A stretch of 64,000 nucleotides of DNA from Zerene cesonia (Eukaryota; Arthropoda; Insecta; Lepidoptera; Pieridae), in assembly GCF_012273895.1 (NCBI RefSeq), contig NC_052126.1, positions 943,218-1,007,217 of the forward strand. Direction: 5' to 3'. Shown piece by piece: positions 10,570 through 22,052 of the stretch. The translations under genes were made by a program, and so were the position numbers. Positions within the stretch are counted from its first letter, which is position 1. The number at the start of each line of letters is the position of its first letter. A model generated the notes under the pieces. The model was not told the DNA's origin. It searched no databases and saw only the letters and a program-made list of their open reading frames with translations.

Positions 10570-10579
10570 GCGCATGCGC
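10570..10579. promoter_or_regulatory. NRF-1/EWG-like palindromic site
   Basis: GCGCATGCGC is a perfect 10-base palindrome and matches the core bound by NRF-1 (erect wing in insects), usually near promoters of broadly expressed genes. It lies in a locally GC-richer patch (about 10530-10620). No transcript can be assigned, and a single motif may be chance. Confidence 0.35.
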
Positions 10580-10772
10580 CAGTTGTTCTCAATGGGCCTC
10601 TGTGTGTTTACAGTACTCTCCAGTTGCTTTGAGTAAATTGTAAACAAAAATTTTAACTCCGTTGTGTTTTCTGTTTACTATTTTTTTATTATTAAAAATT
10701 GTAAGGTGTTTTTTTTTTTTTAATGTGATGAGAAGTTGATTTTCGCTGTTAGTTTGAGAAAGGTAATTATTC

Positions 10773-10988
10773 ATGTTAAAAGTAAAAAAAAAAAAAACTA
10801 AATAAAATAAAACGACTGTGGGGTTTAATTCATTAGATATATGGCGCCATCCTTTCATCTTGCATCTCGACAAGCTGGACAGATTCTGCAATCACNNNNN
10901 NNNNNGAATGAGAAAGAGGAGATGCGTGACAATCATTTGTACTTCTTTGTCGTTTTATTTTATTTAGTTTTTTTTTTACTTTTAACAT
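10773..10988. repeat. Inverted repeat of about 40 bp around a 10-N gap
   Basis: 10773-10816 and 10949-10988 are inverted copies. Both contain ATGTTAAAAGTAAAAAA and ACTAAATAAAATAAAACGAC or their complement, differing in A-run length. Either terminal repeats of a small transposon or a local assembly artefact at the gap (10896-10905). Confidence 0.6.
10896..10905. other. 10-N assembly gap
   Basis: Ten N, probably a scaffolder's minimal gap. Confidence 0.99.
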
Positions 10989-11107
10989 TTCCGCCGCCTT
11001 TGTTAAACTGGTTTAACAAACTACTCTTATTTAATTGGTAAAAGTCTCAGCTTAGTGATTGGTCTTTCAACGACGCTGGTAGCCGTTTTGATTGTCACTA
11101 CTCGAAC

Positions 11108-12107
11108 NNNNNNNNNNNNNNNNNNNNNNNNNNNNNNNNNNNNNNNNNNNNNNNNNNNNNNNNNNNNNNNNNNNNNNNNNNNNNNNNNNNNNNNNNNNNN
11201 NNNNNNNNNNNNNNNNNNNNNNNNNNNNNNNNNNNNNNNNNNNNNNNNNNNNNNNNNNNNNNNNNNNNNNNNNNNNNNNNNNNNNNNNNNNNNNNNNNNN
11301 NNNNNNNNNNNNNNNNNNNNNNNNNNNNNNNNNNNNNNNNNNNNNNNNNNNNNNNNNNNNNNNNNNNNNNNNNNNNNNNNNNNNNNNNNNNNNNNNNNNN
11401 NNNNNNNNNNNNNNNNNNNNNNNNNNNNNNNNNNNNNNNNNNNNNNNNNNNNNNNNNNNNNNNNNNNNNNNNNNNNNNNNNNNNNNNNNNNNNNNNNNNN
11501 NNNNNNNNNNNNNNNNNNNNNNNNNNNNNNNNNNNNNNNNNNNNNNNNNNNNNNNNNNNNNNNNNNNNNNNNNNNNNNNNNNNNNNNNNNNNNNNNNNNN
11601 NNNNNNNNNNNNNNNNNNNNNNNNNNNNNNNNNNNNNNNNNNNNNNNNNNNNNNNNNNNNNNNNNNNNNNNNNNNNNNNNNNNNNNNNNNNNNNNNNNNN
11701 NNNNNNNNNNNNNNNNNNNNNNNNNNNNNNNNNNNNNNNNNNNNNNNNNNNNNNNNNNNNNNNNNNNNNNNNNNNNNNNNNNNNNNNNNNNNNNNNNNNN
11801 NNNNNNNNNNNNNNNNNNNNNNNNNNNNNNNNNNNNNNNNNNNNNNNNNNNNNNNNNNNNNNNNNNNNNNNNNNNNNNNNNNNNNNNNNNNNNNNNNNNN
11901 NNNNNNNNNNNNNNNNNNNNNNNNNNNNNNNNNNNNNNNNNNNNNNNNNNNNNNNNNNNNNNNNNNNNNNNNNNNNNNNNNNNNNNNNNNNNNNNNNNNN
12001 NNNNNNNNNNNNNNNNNNNNNNNNNNNNNNNNNNNNNNNNNNNNNNNNNNNNNNNNNNNNNNNNNNNNNNNNNNNNNNNNNNNNNNNNNNNNNNNNNNNN
12101 NNNNNNN
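11108..12107. other. 1000-N assembly gap
   Basis: Exactly 1000 N, a placeholder of unknown true length. Confidence 0.99.
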
Positions 12108-13335
12108 ATATAAACGTTACTTATCGATATTATAACATCAATCACAGACCCTAATCCAGTGATATAAAAACTACATTTCTCTATCACATATCAATGCTTT
12201 GTTCCTACAATCAATTTATCGACAAGCTTTTTCTATCGCCATCAAACACGTAACGTATCAACCCTTATAAAATAAAAGGACCCACGCGTGCCGAATCGTC
12301 CTAAGTGAATAAAACGCAATCAAGATAGAACCATATTCAATTGTCATAGAGGTACAAATTCCCTACGTGATAGAATACATTTAAGTCGCAATTTTTCTAA
12401 GAAAATTAAGGATATCTAAAGAGTCTTGAAAGGTGCGTTCGGCCTATTGATTTTCACTTCTCACAATTTTATTGCATGCCTACGTTTTTCAACTCGAGTA
12501 CAGTTTAAGCATCATTTAGTGAGCTAAGCATACCGTCCATTATACGATTTGGATTTTGCCACTTATGGCTTTGGCATAAGGTTCACTTTGGTGCACGGTT
12601 TCGCTGATAAATAAACGTATTGTTGAGCGGAACGTGATTTTGTTGAGATAGAAGCGAAAAGGTTTTCTGAAGAAGAGGTATGATCTTGATATCCTATAAG
12701 GATCTTCATTTTAATGTTCCAGCTGTGAAAATTTTGCAAGGATAACAAAAAAATACCCCCTTTGGTTCATAAAACGGAAAGTAGGTACAAGATACAATTG
12801 GGAGTATTCTTAAATTCCTCGTGTTTTCCTTTACTTCATGAAAATTAATGTACTTTCTCTCTCTCTCTCTTATATAATATATTAGCAATATTGAACGACT
12901 TACTTCTTACTCTAATACGTATTGTTCCAACTAAATATTTAAAAAATCAAAGCCAAATACAAAAACAAATAACATTTCCTTGACGTAACATAAAATAAAC
13001 GCAAATCTCGGGAACAGCTCAACCAACTAGGGTTAATGTATGGTAACAATTTGTTAAAGAGACAAAACGTAGGCCGTCAGTTAAATGTAAAAATAAATAA
13101 CAATCCAATATATATATAGTAAATTACACATCACTAACTTGCACTTTAAATTTTACTCACGTTTCATATTTTGTTCATAGCTGCAACTATGTAATTCAAT
13201 CAATATTCTACCCCGTTTTCAAGTGGTACTATAGATTACACGATGCAACGCAGCTTCTTTTCAGACAATAATGTATGGAAAATATTAAAAAAATAGGTTC
13301 TTTAACGAGATCATTGAGAACTTTATTATGTTTAG
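12108..13335. other. Unannotated stretch
   Basis: Contains a short (CT)n run at 12856-12870. No gene or repeat family recognised. Confidence 0.45.
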
Positions 13336-13392
13336 AGGTAGCTACCGAAGCGATCACCACCGCCCACGAACATTTCTAGAGGAATTGGACAA
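13336..13392 (-). mobile_element. Family C fragment
   Basis: ATCACCACCGCCCACGAACAT followed by TAGAGGAATTGG resembles the part of family C next to the A tail (compare 16369-16400). Short and diverged. Confidence 0.4.
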
Positions 13393-13537
13393 ACATGTAA
13401 TAATAAAAAAATACACAATACAAGACGCGCCTTACTTTATGAAGCCGTCTGATTCGTCTTTAAGCTATGTTTAAGGAAAAAGCGTAATATAATGGCTTAG
13501 TATATGAAACACTGCTGAAAATAAGCAAAAGGAAAAA

Positions 13538-13706
13538 TCTAATATATAAAATTCTCGTGTCACAGTTTTCGCTGCCATACTCCTCCGAAACGGCTTGACC
13601 GATTTTGATGAAATTTTTTGTGCTTCCGGTATCTATGAGAATCGGCCAACATCTATTTTCATCCACCTAAATGATAAGGCAGAATAGCGTTTTCCGGGTC
13701 AGCTAG
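13538..13706 (+). mobile_element. Non-autonomous Helitron, family E
   Basis: Starts TCTAATATATAAAATTCTCG after A and ends GGGTCAGCTAG before T. The body carries CTCCGAAACGGCTTGACCG. Same family as 38902-39079. Confidence 0.8.
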
Positions 13707-14319
13707 TGTACATATAGATTTAAATTTACTTCAGTCGTGTGCCGGCCGCCACTGAAAATTCTAGACCAAAACGTTGATTGTATAAATGTCTTCATACGGC
13801 ATTGTAGTTATTGTAGTCATAAATTTACACGGGCTATCTTTACCCTCAATACTACAAGGGACCACTGAAAATCACAATGCTCATTACATGTAGCACATAC
13901 TCAGTGTTTTCTCTTTTTATCACAACACTGATTAGTTATAAGGTCACCTTTTCATAATTCGTTTTGTAAAGATTCACGAACATCATTATATTGTGTTAAA
14001 TAAACATTCTTTCTTTCAATAATAATATCCAGAATATCTAAAAGATAGCCGACGTACATAGAAAATAGTTAATATATACCTATATACATTCACTTTTAAT
14101 GTCACAAAAACTACTACATATTTACGGCAAATTCAACTACCACTAAACGATTTCACTAACATGTCCGGTCCTCTCGCTAGCAAGGTCAATCGGACTTCAA
14201 TTAGTTGAGTACGTGCCCCTTCGACTATTACGTGAAGTGGAGTGAATTAACTTGTTTGAGCGTATTTTGTTTCACAATTAACTGATATGTCCGCTGAAAT
14301 TGCTAATAAGTGGGAAGAT
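13707..14319. other. Unannotated stretch
   Basis: No recognisable feature. Confidence 0.45.
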
Positions 14320-14459
14320 TTAGAAATTTAAAACGTTTTAAACGGATTTTAAACGCGATTTATTCATATTAATAACCCGACGTTTCGAACACTTTACAGC
14401 GAGCGTGGTCACTGTTAATCGCGTTTAAAATCCGTTAAAAAGTTTTTAATTTCTAAATG
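14320..14459. mobile_element. PLE terminal sequences, compact inverted pair
   Basis: The left arm carries AACGGATTTTAAACGCG, AACCCGACGTTTCG and GCGAGCGTGGTCAC. It is followed directly by the inverted piece TCGCGTTTAAAATCCG to CTAAATG. Much of the right arm is deleted compared with 7330-7540. Confidence 0.65.
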
Positions 14460-14533
14460 TATATACCTAGTCTTGCCATAAATATTGTAATAAAGAAAAA
14501 AGAAAATTGTTAACTGCAAATAACATTTATTAC

Positions 14534-15533
14534 NNNNNNNNNNNNNNNNNNNNNNNNNNNNNNNNNNNNNNNNNNNNNNNNNNNNNNNNNNNNNNNNNNN
14601 NNNNNNNNNNNNNNNNNNNNNNNNNNNNNNNNNNNNNNNNNNNNNNNNNNNNNNNNNNNNNNNNNNNNNNNNNNNNNNNNNNNNNNNNNNNNNNNNNNNN
14701 NNNNNNNNNNNNNNNNNNNNNNNNNNNNNNNNNNNNNNNNNNNNNNNNNNNNNNNNNNNNNNNNNNNNNNNNNNNNNNNNNNNNNNNNNNNNNNNNNNNN
14801 NNNNNNNNNNNNNNNNNNNNNNNNNNNNNNNNNNNNNNNNNNNNNNNNNNNNNNNNNNNNNNNNNNNNNNNNNNNNNNNNNNNNNNNNNNNNNNNNNNNN
14901 NNNNNNNNNNNNNNNNNNNNNNNNNNNNNNNNNNNNNNNNNNNNNNNNNNNNNNNNNNNNNNNNNNNNNNNNNNNNNNNNNNNNNNNNNNNNNNNNNNNN
15001 NNNNNNNNNNNNNNNNNNNNNNNNNNNNNNNNNNNNNNNNNNNNNNNNNNNNNNNNNNNNNNNNNNNNNNNNNNNNNNNNNNNNNNNNNNNNNNNNNNNN
15101 NNNNNNNNNNNNNNNNNNNNNNNNNNNNNNNNNNNNNNNNNNNNNNNNNNNNNNNNNNNNNNNNNNNNNNNNNNNNNNNNNNNNNNNNNNNNNNNNNNNN
15201 NNNNNNNNNNNNNNNNNNNNNNNNNNNNNNNNNNNNNNNNNNNNNNNNNNNNNNNNNNNNNNNNNNNNNNNNNNNNNNNNNNNNNNNNNNNNNNNNNNNN
15301 NNNNNNNNNNNNNNNNNNNNNNNNNNNNNNNNNNNNNNNNNNNNNNNNNNNNNNNNNNNNNNNNNNNNNNNNNNNNNNNNNNNNNNNNNNNNNNNNNNNN
15401 NNNNNNNNNNNNNNNNNNNNNNNNNNNNNNNNNNNNNNNNNNNNNNNNNNNNNNNNNNNNNNNNNNNNNNNNNNNNNNNNNNNNNNNNNNNNNNNNNNNN
15501 NNNNNNNNNNNNNNNNNNNNNNNNNNNNNNNNN
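14534..15533. other. 1000-N assembly gap
   Basis: Exactly 1000 N. Repeats flank it in inverted orientation. Confidence 0.99.
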
Positions 15534-15562
15534 TTCGAAATTCAAATGTAATATTTTTTTAT

Positions 15563-15632
15563 AATTAAGTGTAACAGTATTTATGGCCAGACTAAGTATA
15601 TTGTGTAAAATCAAACACAAGAAAATACTAAG
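15563..15632. repeat. Inverted counterpart of 14459-14497 plus PLE end
   Basis: The reverse complement of 15563-15598 aligns with 14459-14497 (shared TAGTCT, then GCCATAAATA). 15603-15630 (GTAAAATCAAACACAAG and on) is the outer end of the PLE terminal sequence also seen at 33825-33850. The gap may therefore lie inside a PLE-related inverted structure. Confidence 0.5.
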
Positions 15633-15699
15633 TGGGGAGATATTATTTCTTCATCCGTTTTTTTAATTTACCATGAAGCAATATTGTACAATTAAACGT

Positions 15700-16016
15700 C
15701 ATCATCATCATCATCATCAGCCCATATATGTTCCCACTGCTGGGACACAGGCCTCCTATGAGGGTTCAGGCCATAATCCACCACGCTGGCCAAGTGCGGG
15801 TTGGCAGATGTCACATGTCGTCGAACTTTTAATTCTTGGACATGCCGGTTTCCTCACGATGTTTTCCTTCACCGTTTAAGCAGTGGTGATGTTATCCACA
15901 TGCGCAGATAAATTGAAAAATCAATTTATTTCCTGCACGCTCGCCCGGTCTTGAACCCCGACTTATCGATTTTTAAGTCCAAGGTTCTCACCACTGAGCC
16001 ACCACTGCTTTTTTTT
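15700..16016 (-). mobile_element. Full-length tRNA-derived SINE (family T) with (GAT)n tail
   Basis: On the minus strand it starts with A-rich DNA and AGCAGTGGTGGCTCAGTGG (A-box TGGCTCAGTGG). The B-box region is GGGGTTCAAGACC. A body follows (CCGGCATGTCCAAGAAT, CACTTGGCCAGCGTGG) and an (ATG)n-type tail. CAATTAAACGT flanks both ends (15689-15699 and 16017-16027). Best-preserved SINE copy in the window. Similar SINEs are widespread in moths and butterflies. Confidence 0.85.
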
Positions 16017-16310
16017 CAATTAAACGTACTTATCTGAAATTCTATTGTATTTACCTTATTTACATAATATATTATTATACGACTAGTTTGGTCCGAGAGA
16101 GTAATGAAGTGATTAATATAAGCCACTACTATATACAATGCAAAAGGATAGAAACTATCCTTACTAATCTTTACTTATATTGATTTTTTGTTTGTCTTTC
16201 TTTCACCTTGCAACGGAGGCATTATATATTATTAAAGTATGGTTTCTGTATACCGATTAAGCGATAAATGGCTACTAAGCATTCCCACGGGAGATTCTTT
16301 TAAAAAACCT

Positions 16311-16650
16311 TTTTTTTTTTTATGTTACAGTCGGTAATGGAGCTGGCGGGACGCCTGATGGTAAGCGCTACCACCGCCCATGAACATTTGTAGAGGCATA
16401 AGGTCCTTTGCAGACCTTACACCTCTGCAAATGGATTGCCGACTTTTTGGGAAGGGATTAAGAAAGGATTGGCGATAGGAATAAAGGAAAGGACTGGGAA
16501 GGGTAAGGAAAAGGATATGGGCCTCCGGCTCCCCCACTCACCGAACGAAACACAGCAGAATGCTATTTCACGCCGGTCTTCTGTGGGGGTGTGGTACTTC
16601 CCCGGTGCGAGCTGGCCCAATTCGTGCCGAAGCGTGCTCGACTACCACAT
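16311..16650 (-). mobile_element. Family C A-tailed element, longest copy
   Basis: Plus strand: a T run (the tail), then ATGTTACAGTCGGTAATGG, through GGACTGGGAAGGG and CGGCTCCCCCACTCACCG, to CGTGCTCGACTACCAC. It appears full length when compared with 2755-3095. Open frames across it are by-products of its GC content. Confidence 0.75.
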
Positions 16651-17517
16651 ACAAAAACTCACATTAAAAGATGGGTTTTCGCCGATATTAATTACCATCC
16701 CTTTGAATATCAACTAAAACAAATGCATATCTTTCTAATAACTCATGCGTATTAATAACCCCAGGAAATACAATCATATAGCAGTCCCTATAAGGTTGAA
16801 ATTTGCTTAACTATTATCTTATATGTACGTTATACGTACTTAAACCATAACGCGGAAATTCATAACAATCTCCCTGAAGTGTAGTAAAATGTGAACTATG
16901 TATAAAGCGGGGATGACGAATCTTTAATTCAAATGTAAGGCTCATGTTATCAAATAATTTATTGCTATATAATACCCACGACACTGCGTAGTATGGAACA
17001 GGTTAAATTACGAGATGCAAAGGAACCGTTTCTATAAAAAAAGTGAAGAAAAGAATAGCTTTATCAGAGATAAACAATTCTTATTGCTATTCTGGAAGCC
17101 CTAGAGTAAAAGTCCAGAGTATAAATCTATATTTGTGTATGTTTTATACGAAAGTTCCCTTGTCCCCTTGTGGAAAATGGTGCATTGTATTTCAATTTAT
17201 TGATCGAATTTCTTTAAAGAAAAGAAAGGAGGAAACGTGATCTATCTTCAGAGCCTCCGCAGGTATGAAACTCTATTTTTTTTTGTCAAGGTGTTATGCT
17301 TATACGTATGCCCTTTATTCTAAGTCTTTGTATACATAATTGTAAGTTTTTGTATTGATGGTTTGTTGGTTTAGACATAATTCATTGCTAATATCTTCTT
17401 GAAAGGATTGAATAGCTAGTCTTTTCGTCAAAATAAACTAAATTTATAGCACTATGGTTTTCATTGTACATTACTTCTGTATATAAATGCGAAAGTATCT
17501 TTACTAGTACAAAGAAC
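16651..17517. other. Unannotated stretch
   Basis: No gene or repeat recognised. Confidence 0.45.
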
Positions 17518-17645
17518 TACAGGATCCCTGCTATTATGCTTTGAGTTTGGCCGCCGAGGTTTTTTTAGTGGGTAAAAATCTCACATGATATACTTTTCCC
17601 CCAAAGCTAGAGTATCTTTTGAAGATTTCCTCTTCGTAAAAAAGG
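17518..17645 (+). repeat. Family G repeat
   Basis: AGGATCCCTGCTATTATGCT, TTTGGCCGCCGAGG and CCCAAAGCTAGAGTATCTTT recur in reverse orientation at 36735-36870. Unclassified. Confidence 0.6.
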
Positions 17646-17667
17646 TACAAACAACTGAACTAAACAT

Positions 17668-17882
17668 AAAAATGCTGTCTTTCTGCCTGTTTGTCGCTTC
17701 TTCACGCCTACCACTATATCAATTCGGATTAATTTTTGTATATTTGCTACGAATAAAGTATGAGATCCGAGAATGGACACAAGATAGTACTTATCCCGGA
17801 AATCCCACAGCAAGGGGAACTATGCGGGTGAACCCCGTTAGTGGCTATCTTTTCCCTTGACTAGGCAGGCGGAAAGTTTCTT
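17668..17882 (+). mobile_element. Helitron-like family S, diverged
   Basis: Shares CGCTTCTTCACGCCTA, then TATGAGATCCGAGAATGGAC, then ATCCCGGAAATCCCA with 37976-38170, 59038-59251 and 61368-61600. The CTAG end is lost. Confidence 0.5.
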
Positions 17883-17983
17883 TATTCACTTAGTCCCGAA
17901 TTTTTTAATTTTTTCTACATAAATATTTGACAGATTGCAATGATTTGTTAAATGTAGGAATTTCTTTGTCAATTTATATAATA

Positions 17984-18173
17984 CTAGCTTCGCACGCGTA
18001 AACCTCAAAAATAACAGTATTTCTACACTATTTAATGAATGTTATTATACATATAAACCTTTCTCTTGAATTATTCTATCTATTAAAAAAAAAACATCTA
18101 AATCTGTTGCGAAAATCTTAGTATACAGAAGCACAGACGACGTTAAGCGACATTGTTTTATACTATGCAGTGT
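17984..18173 (-). mobile_element. Non-autonomous Helitron, family H
   Basis: Minus-strand end CGTGCGAAGCTAG, then T. 5' motif CACTGCATAGTATAAAAC. Body as in 1408-1632, with a deletion in the GC-rich 3' part. Confidence 0.65.
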
Positions 18174-18539
18174 TACAAGACATATTAAGTTTTACATATC
18201 TATTTTATCTATACTGTCACTGCTGCCCGGGTTCGCCTTCCTAGAAGTGAGATAAATAAGTGCCCATGCTAATGCCAATCAAGCAGCCAATCTCTAAGAC
18301 TATTATAATACCATAGATACTCTTATTTCTAATGATGCGAATAAGAAACGTTACATGTTATGTATATATATCGTATTTAACCACAAAGCTTTTGGAATCT
18401 GGAATGAAATTAATCATATTCTTGTGTTCCAAACCAGATTGTTAATGAAATGACTTATCAAATTGATGGTCTTAGTCTAGAACACATAATATACGCAGGG
18501 CCAGAAATCTTTCGCGTTTTAGCAGACTTGTTTAATTTA

Positions 18540-19539
18540 NNNNNNNNNNNNNNNNNNNNNNNNNNNNNNNNNNNNNNNNNNNNNNNNNNNNNNNNNNNNN
18601 NNNNNNNNNNNNNNNNNNNNNNNNNNNNNNNNNNNNNNNNNNNNNNNNNNNNNNNNNNNNNNNNNNNNNNNNNNNNNNNNNNNNNNNNNNNNNNNNNNNN
18701 NNNNNNNNNNNNNNNNNNNNNNNNNNNNNNNNNNNNNNNNNNNNNNNNNNNNNNNNNNNNNNNNNNNNNNNNNNNNNNNNNNNNNNNNNNNNNNNNNNNN
18801 NNNNNNNNNNNNNNNNNNNNNNNNNNNNNNNNNNNNNNNNNNNNNNNNNNNNNNNNNNNNNNNNNNNNNNNNNNNNNNNNNNNNNNNNNNNNNNNNNNNN
18901 NNNNNNNNNNNNNNNNNNNNNNNNNNNNNNNNNNNNNNNNNNNNNNNNNNNNNNNNNNNNNNNNNNNNNNNNNNNNNNNNNNNNNNNNNNNNNNNNNNNN
19001 NNNNNNNNNNNNNNNNNNNNNNNNNNNNNNNNNNNNNNNNNNNNNNNNNNNNNNNNNNNNNNNNNNNNNNNNNNNNNNNNNNNNNNNNNNNNNNNNNNNN
19101 NNNNNNNNNNNNNNNNNNNNNNNNNNNNNNNNNNNNNNNNNNNNNNNNNNNNNNNNNNNNNNNNNNNNNNNNNNNNNNNNNNNNNNNNNNNNNNNNNNNN
19201 NNNNNNNNNNNNNNNNNNNNNNNNNNNNNNNNNNNNNNNNNNNNNNNNNNNNNNNNNNNNNNNNNNNNNNNNNNNNNNNNNNNNNNNNNNNNNNNNNNNN
19301 NNNNNNNNNNNNNNNNNNNNNNNNNNNNNNNNNNNNNNNNNNNNNNNNNNNNNNNNNNNNNNNNNNNNNNNNNNNNNNNNNNNNNNNNNNNNNNNNNNNN
19401 NNNNNNNNNNNNNNNNNNNNNNNNNNNNNNNNNNNNNNNNNNNNNNNNNNNNNNNNNNNNNNNNNNNNNNNNNNNNNNNNNNNNNNNNNNNNNNNNNNNN
19501 NNNNNNNNNNNNNNNNNNNNNNNNNNNNNNNNNNNNNNN
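18540..19539. other. 1000-N assembly gap
   Basis: Exactly 1000 N. Confidence 0.99.
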
Positions 19540-19596
19540 CGTTCATTAAAGCGCACAAGCCCCACCACGACGTCAACGTAGGGATACGACGGGGGG

Positions 19597-19617
19597 TTAT
19601 TATTATTATTATTATTA
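19597..19617. repeat. (TTA)n microsatellite
   Basis: Seven perfect TTA units beside the gap. Confidence 0.95.
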
Positions 19618-19819
19618 AAATCCTGTTTGGATGTGTTGGTATCAGATATATTATTACATGGCATTAAATATTTTGTCCGTGTATATATTTTGTTCCCTGA
19701 TGGAATGCAATGGAAAATAATATAATGTTAGTACTGATGATACTAAACTAACTAAACTACTGCTATAATTTCCTATAAATAAATGGTCAATGTTAGAACT
19801 ATTAGTGTAATGTCGTCGT

Positions 19820-19868
19820 CTTTAAGAAGTCTAATCGAATAAATAAATTGAGTTTGAGTTTGAGTTTA
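19820..19868 (+). repeat. Family M: retroelement 3' end with (GAGTTT)n tail
   Basis: AAGAAGTCTAATCGAATAAA followed by three GAGTTT units. Opposite-strand copy at 4906-4960. Confidence 0.5.
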
Positions 19869-20269
19869 GAAAAGACTAAAACGATCATTTAGTTAAAAAC
19901 CAACGGAGTTACCAAGTAGCAAAACAAAAAATAATACAATGGGATTGGGAACCATCCTTCCTTTTGAGAACAAAGTAATATTACTTGAAAAGTTGGGAAA
20001 GCAGGATTCAAGTGTTTTACAAACAAGCGCAAATCTTCGCATTTATTAGTATTTTGTATTTCAATTGCAATAAATATTTAGGAGCGGAATAAACTTCGCA
20101 AATTGCTTTGGGTCCCGCATAAGGATGGAAACTAGTCATACATAAAACATTTACCTATCCACCCTCCTTCAAATATTTATATCGTCGAATATAATTTTTT
20201 CATCAAATTATTGTTATTTGAGGTGGTTTGTCTGTATTGGGATCGTTCTTAGTTCTAAATTATGTAAAA

Positions 20270-20548
20270 CAGTGGTGCTTCAGTGGTGACCACGGAATTC
20301 TTGAATGAATGGTTTGAGACTCCTCCAACAATAAATTGATTTTTCAATTTATCTACCCATTATCCACGTTACCACTGCTCGGAACTGTGAAACAAAACAT
20401 CGTGAATAAACGACATGTCCATGAATCAAAAGTTTGTCCACAAGAGACATCTGCCAGCCCTCAATTGGCTATTGTGGTGAATTATAAAACCTCTTTTGAG
20501 ACCTATGTCAATAGGAACCAATATGGGCTCATGATATTGATGATAATA
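20270..20548 (+). mobile_element. tRNA-derived SINE, family T, diverged full-length copy
   Basis: Starts CAGTGGTGCTTCAGTGGTG and keeps the AATTGATTTTTCAATTTATC hairpin. It continues through GACATGTCCATGAATC and ends ATATGGGCTCATG plus a decayed GAT tail. Much older than 15700-16016 judging from its substitutions. Confidence 0.7.
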
Positions 20549-20556
20549 CATGCCTT

Positions 20557-20655
20557 CTTTATAAATGAGATTTTTTTAATTAGAAAAAGAATTGATCACG
20601 AGGCGGGTTTCGCATCTGTGTTATTCGCCTAACCGTGGCAACGCCTTACCTCTCG
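20557..20655 (-). mobile_element. Family K tRNA-like SINE fragment
   Basis: The minus strand reads TAAGGCGTTGCCACGG, then ACCCGCCTCGTGATC, then an A/T-rich body, as at 4461-4585. It abuts the tail of the preceding SINE. Confidence 0.5.
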
Positions 20656-21334
20656 GGCAATGTGTTTTTTTAACTTCTAATGATATCCTAACATTTGCTA
20701 ATTTTATAACTTTTCACTATTAAATTACCAATTTAAAGTTGATTATTATAACACCGTTATGTATTGTTTAAATAGAAATCTAAATCAACCTTAAATAATA
20801 TCTAAATTTATAGGGAAAACCGTAAAAAAACCAATCCGTAATTGTATCATCACCGATGGGTAGTTTCGGACTTTATTGCGTTAAAACAAACATACACAAT
20901 ACTCGACGTGTTTCATAACATTATGCATATATTTGACAATAAAATATTTAATTATCTTCTATAACGAGTCATAAAAACTTTAGTATTTATTAACATAGTA
21001 TTAGTGTTCTAGAATTAATTAATACAACTGCGGCGAGTGGTGAAGTCCAAACATATTTTTTTATGGAACTGAGACCATAAAGTTTTTGTTTATGATTTTA
21101 ATTAGTAACAACTTTTTAGTTGTTTTATTATTAATGTAAATGAAATTTTGTAATCATTCGTTATATATGGTGTAGACATTATTATAATAATGGTGTATAA
21201 TGGGTTATACTCATATTTTGTTTGTATATTAACGTCTAGTAAAGAATGTATGAGTATAACATGAGAAAGACTATGCAATAAGAAAAAAGCGCATAATTGA
21301 CTACATTTTAATTTTTTGATTTGATAATTGGTAA

Positions 21335-21485
21335 AAAGCGCTACCGAGTCGACTGATGGTAAGCGTTATAACCGCCCATGAACATTTTAAAGAAAATAGT
21401 AAGTTCAGGAAAAGAAAATGGGCCTAAGGCCCCTTAAGCTGACCGAATTCGAGTTGAAGCTTGCTGAACACTTCGACACCCACAA
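21335..21485 (-). mobile_element. Family C, heavily diverged copy
   Basis: CTGATGGTAAGCG, then ACCGCCCATGAACAT, then AAAATGGGCCTAAGGCCCC, then CGAATTCGAGTTGAAGC follow the family order with internal deletions. Confidence 0.5.
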
Positions 21486-21910
21486 TAAACTAATTATTAT
21501 ATTTATATGCATGATCATTACTCTGCATTACCTCGCTGCATTTATATAATGTATGAAGTTGACATGCCGGTAGAATAAAACTGAAAACATATGCCTTTTA
21601 CTGTGATGTTTTTAAAGGTCATCATATCGCTTCCAAAACATAAAACACACTACTAAACATTAATAATATAATAAGATAAAAACATCTAAACAAACCGTAC
21701 AAGTTATTCAATATTCTAACATGAAAAAGAAATGAGAAGGCAATTTGTATTTTATCCGTTTGGGAAAAACACTCCCGGTGATATACTTGAGAATCATTGA
21801 ACCGAATCTGCTGTGTCCATGAATATATTTGTTGTTTTTTCGTTACTATATGCTTTTTGTATAATAGTATGTATATCGTCGTATATAGAACGCAATAGAT
21901 TGATCTAAAA

Positions 21911-21967
21911 GCAGTGGTGGCTCAGTGGTGAGAGCCTCGGACTTCAACATCAATAAGTCGGGGAAGT
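21911..21967 (+). mobile_element. SINE family T, head fragment
   Basis: GCAGTGGTGGCTCAGTGGTG, then CCTCGGACTTCAA and ATAAGTCGGGG: the tRNA-like head with intact A-box, cut off before the body. Confidence 0.65.
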
Positions 21968-22026
21968 AAGGGATGAAGTTTGTACTACTATGTTACAATT
22001 TAAATAACTTTTTAACCAAATTAAGC

Positions 22027-22052
22027 AAAGGAGATTGTCAATTCGGCTGTAT
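22027..22052 (+). repeat. Family I fragment
   Basis: AAGGAGATTGTCAATTCGG resembles the start of family I. Very short. Confidence 0.3.

Noticed and set aside
11027..12187. ORFs of 350-400 codons across 11.0-12.2, 14.4-15.6 and 18.4-19.7 kb
   Set aside because: They are almost entirely undetermined residues from runs of N. The few real flanking codons show no domain.
15699..15720. CRISPR-like or regulatory direct repeat (ATC)n
   Set aside because: It is the simple-sequence tail of a SINE and recurs at other copies of that SINE.
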